Of a stretch of 64,000 nucleotides of DNA, positions 63,799 to 64,000 are shown in pieces (the stretch's first letter is position 1; each line of letters opens with the position of its first letter). This DNA is from Clostridioides difficile (GTDB lineage: Bacteria; Bacillota; Clostridia; Peptostreptococcales; Peptostreptococcaceae). The stretch is taken from the NCBI GenBank assembly GCA_012955965.1, contig JABBZI010000008.1, positions 62,001 to 126,000 of the forward strand. Reading direction: 5' to 3'. Under the pieces are notes generated by a model. It did not search any database, was not told the DNA's origin, and saw only the letters and a list, made by a program, of their open reading frames with translations. Both the position numbers and the translations under genes were made by a program.

Positions 63799-64000
63799 TT
63801 ACATCATACCTGGCATTCCGCCACCCATTCCTGGCATTCCTGCATCTTCTTTCTCAGGAAGGTCAGCAACAGCAGCTTCAGTAGTTAAGAAAGTACCTGC
63901 TATTGATGCAGCATTTTGTAGAGCACTTCTACTAACTTTAGTTGGGTCAACTATACCAGTTTCTATCATATTTACATATTTTTCATTTAATGCGTCAAAT
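63799..64000 (-). CDS. groEL: Chaperonin GroEL, C-terminal end (cut by window edge)
   Basis: The visible 66 codons end [15 protein letters not shown], the Gly-Met-rich tail of GroEL. It is preceded by an [25 protein letters not shown] end of the equatorial domain. The 60-kDa chaperonin folds proteins with GroES. The start is outside the window. Confidence 0.97.
   Translation of the reverse strand, partial: FDALNEKYVNMIETGIVDPTKVSRSALQNAASIAGTFLTTEAAVADLPEKEDAGMPGMGGGMPGMM

Noticed and set aside
1..64000. CRISPR arrays, tRNA or rRNA genes, prophage or transposase genes
   Set aside because: No regularly spaced repeats, cloverleaf sequences, rRNA segments or integrase/transposase motifs were seen on either strand.

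Overview
The window is low-GC Firmicute DNA and reads as Clostridioides difficile: flagellar block F3, flagellin glycosylation block F2 and the start of F1 sit next to each other, a 154-bp invertible element and a c-di-GMP-I riboswitch precede flgB, and the purine operon and guaA lie nearby. Species is inferred from gene content and order; no database was searched. Most genes are on the minus strand, so transcription mainly runs from high to low coordinates.

Reading down the minus strand. 63.8-61.6 kb: the groEL end, larB, and a larC split across two frames by an A10 slippery run (nickel-pincer cofactor). 61.6-59.7 kb: a guanine riboswitch and guaA. 59.6-58.6 kb (plus strand): an ArsR-type regulator. 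58.3-57.9 kb (plus): a second c-di-GMP-I riboswitch in front of a 58-residue ORF with its own terminator. 57.4-53.8 kb: a lipoprotein metallophosphatase and a LysR-regulated chromate-type transporter pair. 53.6-47.4 kb (plus): a TetR regulator, two alpha/beta hydrolases and a 1142-residue transglutaminase-UvrA2-like fusion. 47.0-42.8 kb: a maltose-acetyltransferase-like enzyme, a membrane GGDEF(degenerate)-EAL protein and a HAD phosphatase. 42.5-31.7 kb: purECFMNHDL. 31.5-28.0 kb: dTDP-rhamnose genes (rmlD, A, C, B).

28.0-19.2 kb is F3, the late flagellar genes: lytic transglycosylase, YaaR-like, SpoA-domain protein, flgM, flgN-like, flgK, flgL, fliW, csrA, two fliS, fliD, a fliT-like gene and fliC. 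SigD-type promoters precede flgM and fliC, and the fliC leader carries a textbook CsrA hairpin overlapping translation control, matching the fliW-csrA pair.

19.1-2.0 kb is F2, an unusually large glycosylation block: six glycosyltransferases, three of them sharing one N-terminal module, plus two amino-sugar aminotransferases, two acetyltransferases, gmd, an fcl/colC-like reductase and a ColD-like dehydratase with histidine in place of the PLP lysine. Together these point to a flagellin glycan with a GDP-linked 3,6-dideoxyhexose (colitose) and/or fucose, plus amino-dideoxy sugars fed by rmlA/rmlB. 1.8-0 kb is the F1 start: riboswitch, invertible switch, flgB, flgC, fliE and the fliF 5' end.

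The most unusual items are the ColD-containing F2 variant, the three-member modular transferase family, the transglutaminase-UvrA fusion locus, and the orphan c-di-GMP riboswitch with its small ORF.
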